Origin: Gimesia sp.
GTDB taxonomy: Bacteria > Planctomycetota > Planctomycetia > Planctomycetales > Planctomycetaceae
NCBI RefSeq assembly: GCF_040219335.1
Contig: NZ_JAVJSQ010000010.1
Coordinates: 248,001-312,000 of the forward strand
Direction of reading: 5' to 3'
Length of the DNA stretch: 64,000 nucleotides
Within the stretch, counting starts at the first letter, position 1. Every line of letters begins with the position of its first letter. The notes under the pieces are model-generated. The model was not told the DNA's origin and made no database searches. It saw nothing but the letters and a program-made list of their open reading frames with translations. Below are positions 63,052 to 64,000 of the stretch, piece after piece. A program made the position numbers and the translations under genes.

Positions 63052-64000
63052 ATGAATAATTCGCTGTGGCTCTCCACACTGAAACAGAGTCTCTACCGCC
63101 ATCTGACAAAACGATCCCGTTCACGCAGGAACCTCCACTCAAGGCAAAATGCGGAGGCAGTACCTGCGCTTGTATCTCGCACCAGTGGGGAGACTCTGGA
63201 GGATCGCACGCTGTTGACCACCTTTACGGTTACCAGCACTGAGATCAATGGCGCAGGTAGCCTCTACGCCGCCATCCAATCCGCCAACGGGAGTGAAGGC
63301 GCGGATACCATCACATTCGAAGCCAGTCTCATTGATCAGACACTCATGATCTATAACGAGCTGGTCATTACAGATGACGTGACCATTATCGGTCTCGGAG
63401 CCGAACACCTGACTCTCAGCGGCGACGGAACCCGCCGTCTCTTTCGCATCGATGATGGGGACGCAGAGAATTCAATCAGTGTAGAGTTGAGCGGGTTCAC
63501 ACTGACCAATGGTTTCGCCAACTACACCAGCGGCGGCGCCATTCACAGTCTGGAAACGTTGTCCGTATCTGATGTTACATTTGTCGATAATCAGGCCGGT
63601 GTTTTGAATGATGGTCCTGTCTACGGTGGTAGTTTTGGAGGTGCCATTTATAGTGCCGGCGATCTGACGGTGACGAACAGCACGTTTGTTCGCAACAGCG
63701 CCGACTGGTACGGCGGCGCCATTTACAGTACCGGGGGGTTGCTGTCGATCGCAGGATGTGATTTCACAGAAAACCAAACGTCACATGAGGGAGGCGCGAT
63801 TCTGATCCAAGACGGTGAGCTGCAGGTATCTTCCAGTTCGTTTACAGAGAACAGCAGTGATACGTTAGGGGGTGGGATTGGCGTCCGGAACGGAGTTTTA
63901 TCCGTCGATGATACGGTCTTTACAGAAAACAGTTCGGGCAGCGGTGGTGCAATCTATCATTATAATTCATTGTCGTTTACTCCCGTCTTTACGGAATTGA
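63052..64000 (+). CDS. Extracellular right-handed beta-helix protein (N-terminal part, runs off window)
   Basis: Open from the ATG at 63052 to the window end (316 codons, no stop). A basic N-terminal stretch (KRSRSRRNLHSR) is followed by ETLEDRTLLT, a variant of the planctomycete LEPR-x-LL motif near the N-terminus of many giant surface or secreted proteins. From residue 60 the protein consists of beta-helix rungs with the pattern G-G-A-I-x-x-x-G-x-L-x-V-x-x-S-x-F-x-x-N (GGAIYSAGDLTVTNSTFVRN, GGAILIQDGELQVSSSSFTE, GGAIYH), as in polymorphic outer-membrane and pectate-lyase-like proteins. It is likely a large adhesin or secreted protein whose size is not visible. Confidence 0.88.
   Translation, partial: MNNSLWLSTLKQSLYRHLTKRSRSRRNLHSRQNAEAVPALVSRTSGETLEDRTLLTTFTVTSTEINGAGSLYAAIQSANGSEGADTITFEASLIDQTLMIYNELVITDDVTIIGLGAEHLTLSGDGTRRLFRIDDGDAENSISVELSGFTLTNGFANYTSGGAIHSLETLSVSDVTFVDNQAGVLNDGPVYGGSFGGAIYSAGDLTVTNSTFVRNSADWYGGAIYSTGGLLSIAGCDFTENQTSHEGGAILIQDGELQVSSSSFTENSSDTLGGGIGVRNGVLSVDDTVFTENSSGSGGAIYHYNSLSFTPVFTEL

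Overview
The window looks like a chromosome segment of a marine-type planctomycete, most like Gimesia or its relatives (inferred from gene families, not from a search). The pointers are a DUF1559 pilin-like protein with a small lipoprotein partner, a Tat-exported DUF1501 protein, a sulfatase with the CxPSR signature, DUF1080 and ThuA proteins, an extracellular beta-helix protein with an LEDRTLL export motif near its N-terminus, and many lone genes separated by structured intergenic DNA. I found no rRNA, tRNA, CRISPR array, transposase or integrase. LAYOUT. 1-7.8 kb: end of a polyol-type dehydrogenase and a sugar isomerase-like gene, a HEAT lipoprotein, gamma-glutamyltranspeptidase (minus), the tRNA methylthiotransferase mtaB and thymidylate kinase. 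7.8-13.0 kb (minus): a COG2509 flavoprotein, a DUF374 acyltransferase, a sigma-54-activator-like regulator that has lost its GAFTGA loop, and a KdgK-type sugar kinase. 13.0-18.5 kb: a hairpin-rich intergenic region, a tiny zinc-ribbon protein, then minus-strand genes including an orphan NuoN-like membrane protein overlapping a quinone-reductase-like gene, a Nudix protein and trpC. 18.7-25.4 kb (plus): CPBP protease, DUF900 hydrolase, methyltransferase, a structure-rich gap with two related palindromes, and a 1031-residue membrane-bound sigma-54 activator. 25.4-39 kb: secreted or metabolic genes (pyruvyltransferase-like, SGNH hydrolase, PhoD-like phosphatase, DUF1080, DUF1559 plus lipoprotein, glutamate decarboxylase, a TIM-barrel protein, acetolactate synthase). 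39.4-46 kb: DUF1501 gene, then about 3.5 kb packed with several families of direct, inverted and tandem repeats around two small paralogous genes and a lipoprotein hydrolase, then a sulfatase. 46.1-54.3 kb: the most striking locus, a YtrA-type GntR repressor with its own palindromic operator, an ABC ATPase, and four tandem paralogous membrane proteins of about 550-570 residues, all one transcription unit. 54.6-64 kb: a di-heme peroxidase, a Lys/Glu/Pro-rich propeller-like exported protein and a peroxiredoxin (together a plausible peroxide-defence neighbourhood), then VOC, SDR, ThuA and TerC proteins and the start of a beta-helix protein that runs off the window. HOW IT FITS. Most of the window is housekeeping plus the exported hydrolase repertoire typical of planctomycetes. 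Regulation is visible at the GntR/ABC operon (promoter with overlapping inverted repeat) and is inferred upstream of the DUF1559 gene, where a GG-N10-GC element resembling a sigma-54 promoter lies downstream of three exact 10-bp repeats. The best candidate for an undescribed system is the GntR-ATPase-four-permease operon; the repeat island and the structured gaps at 13.3 and 21.7 kb come next.
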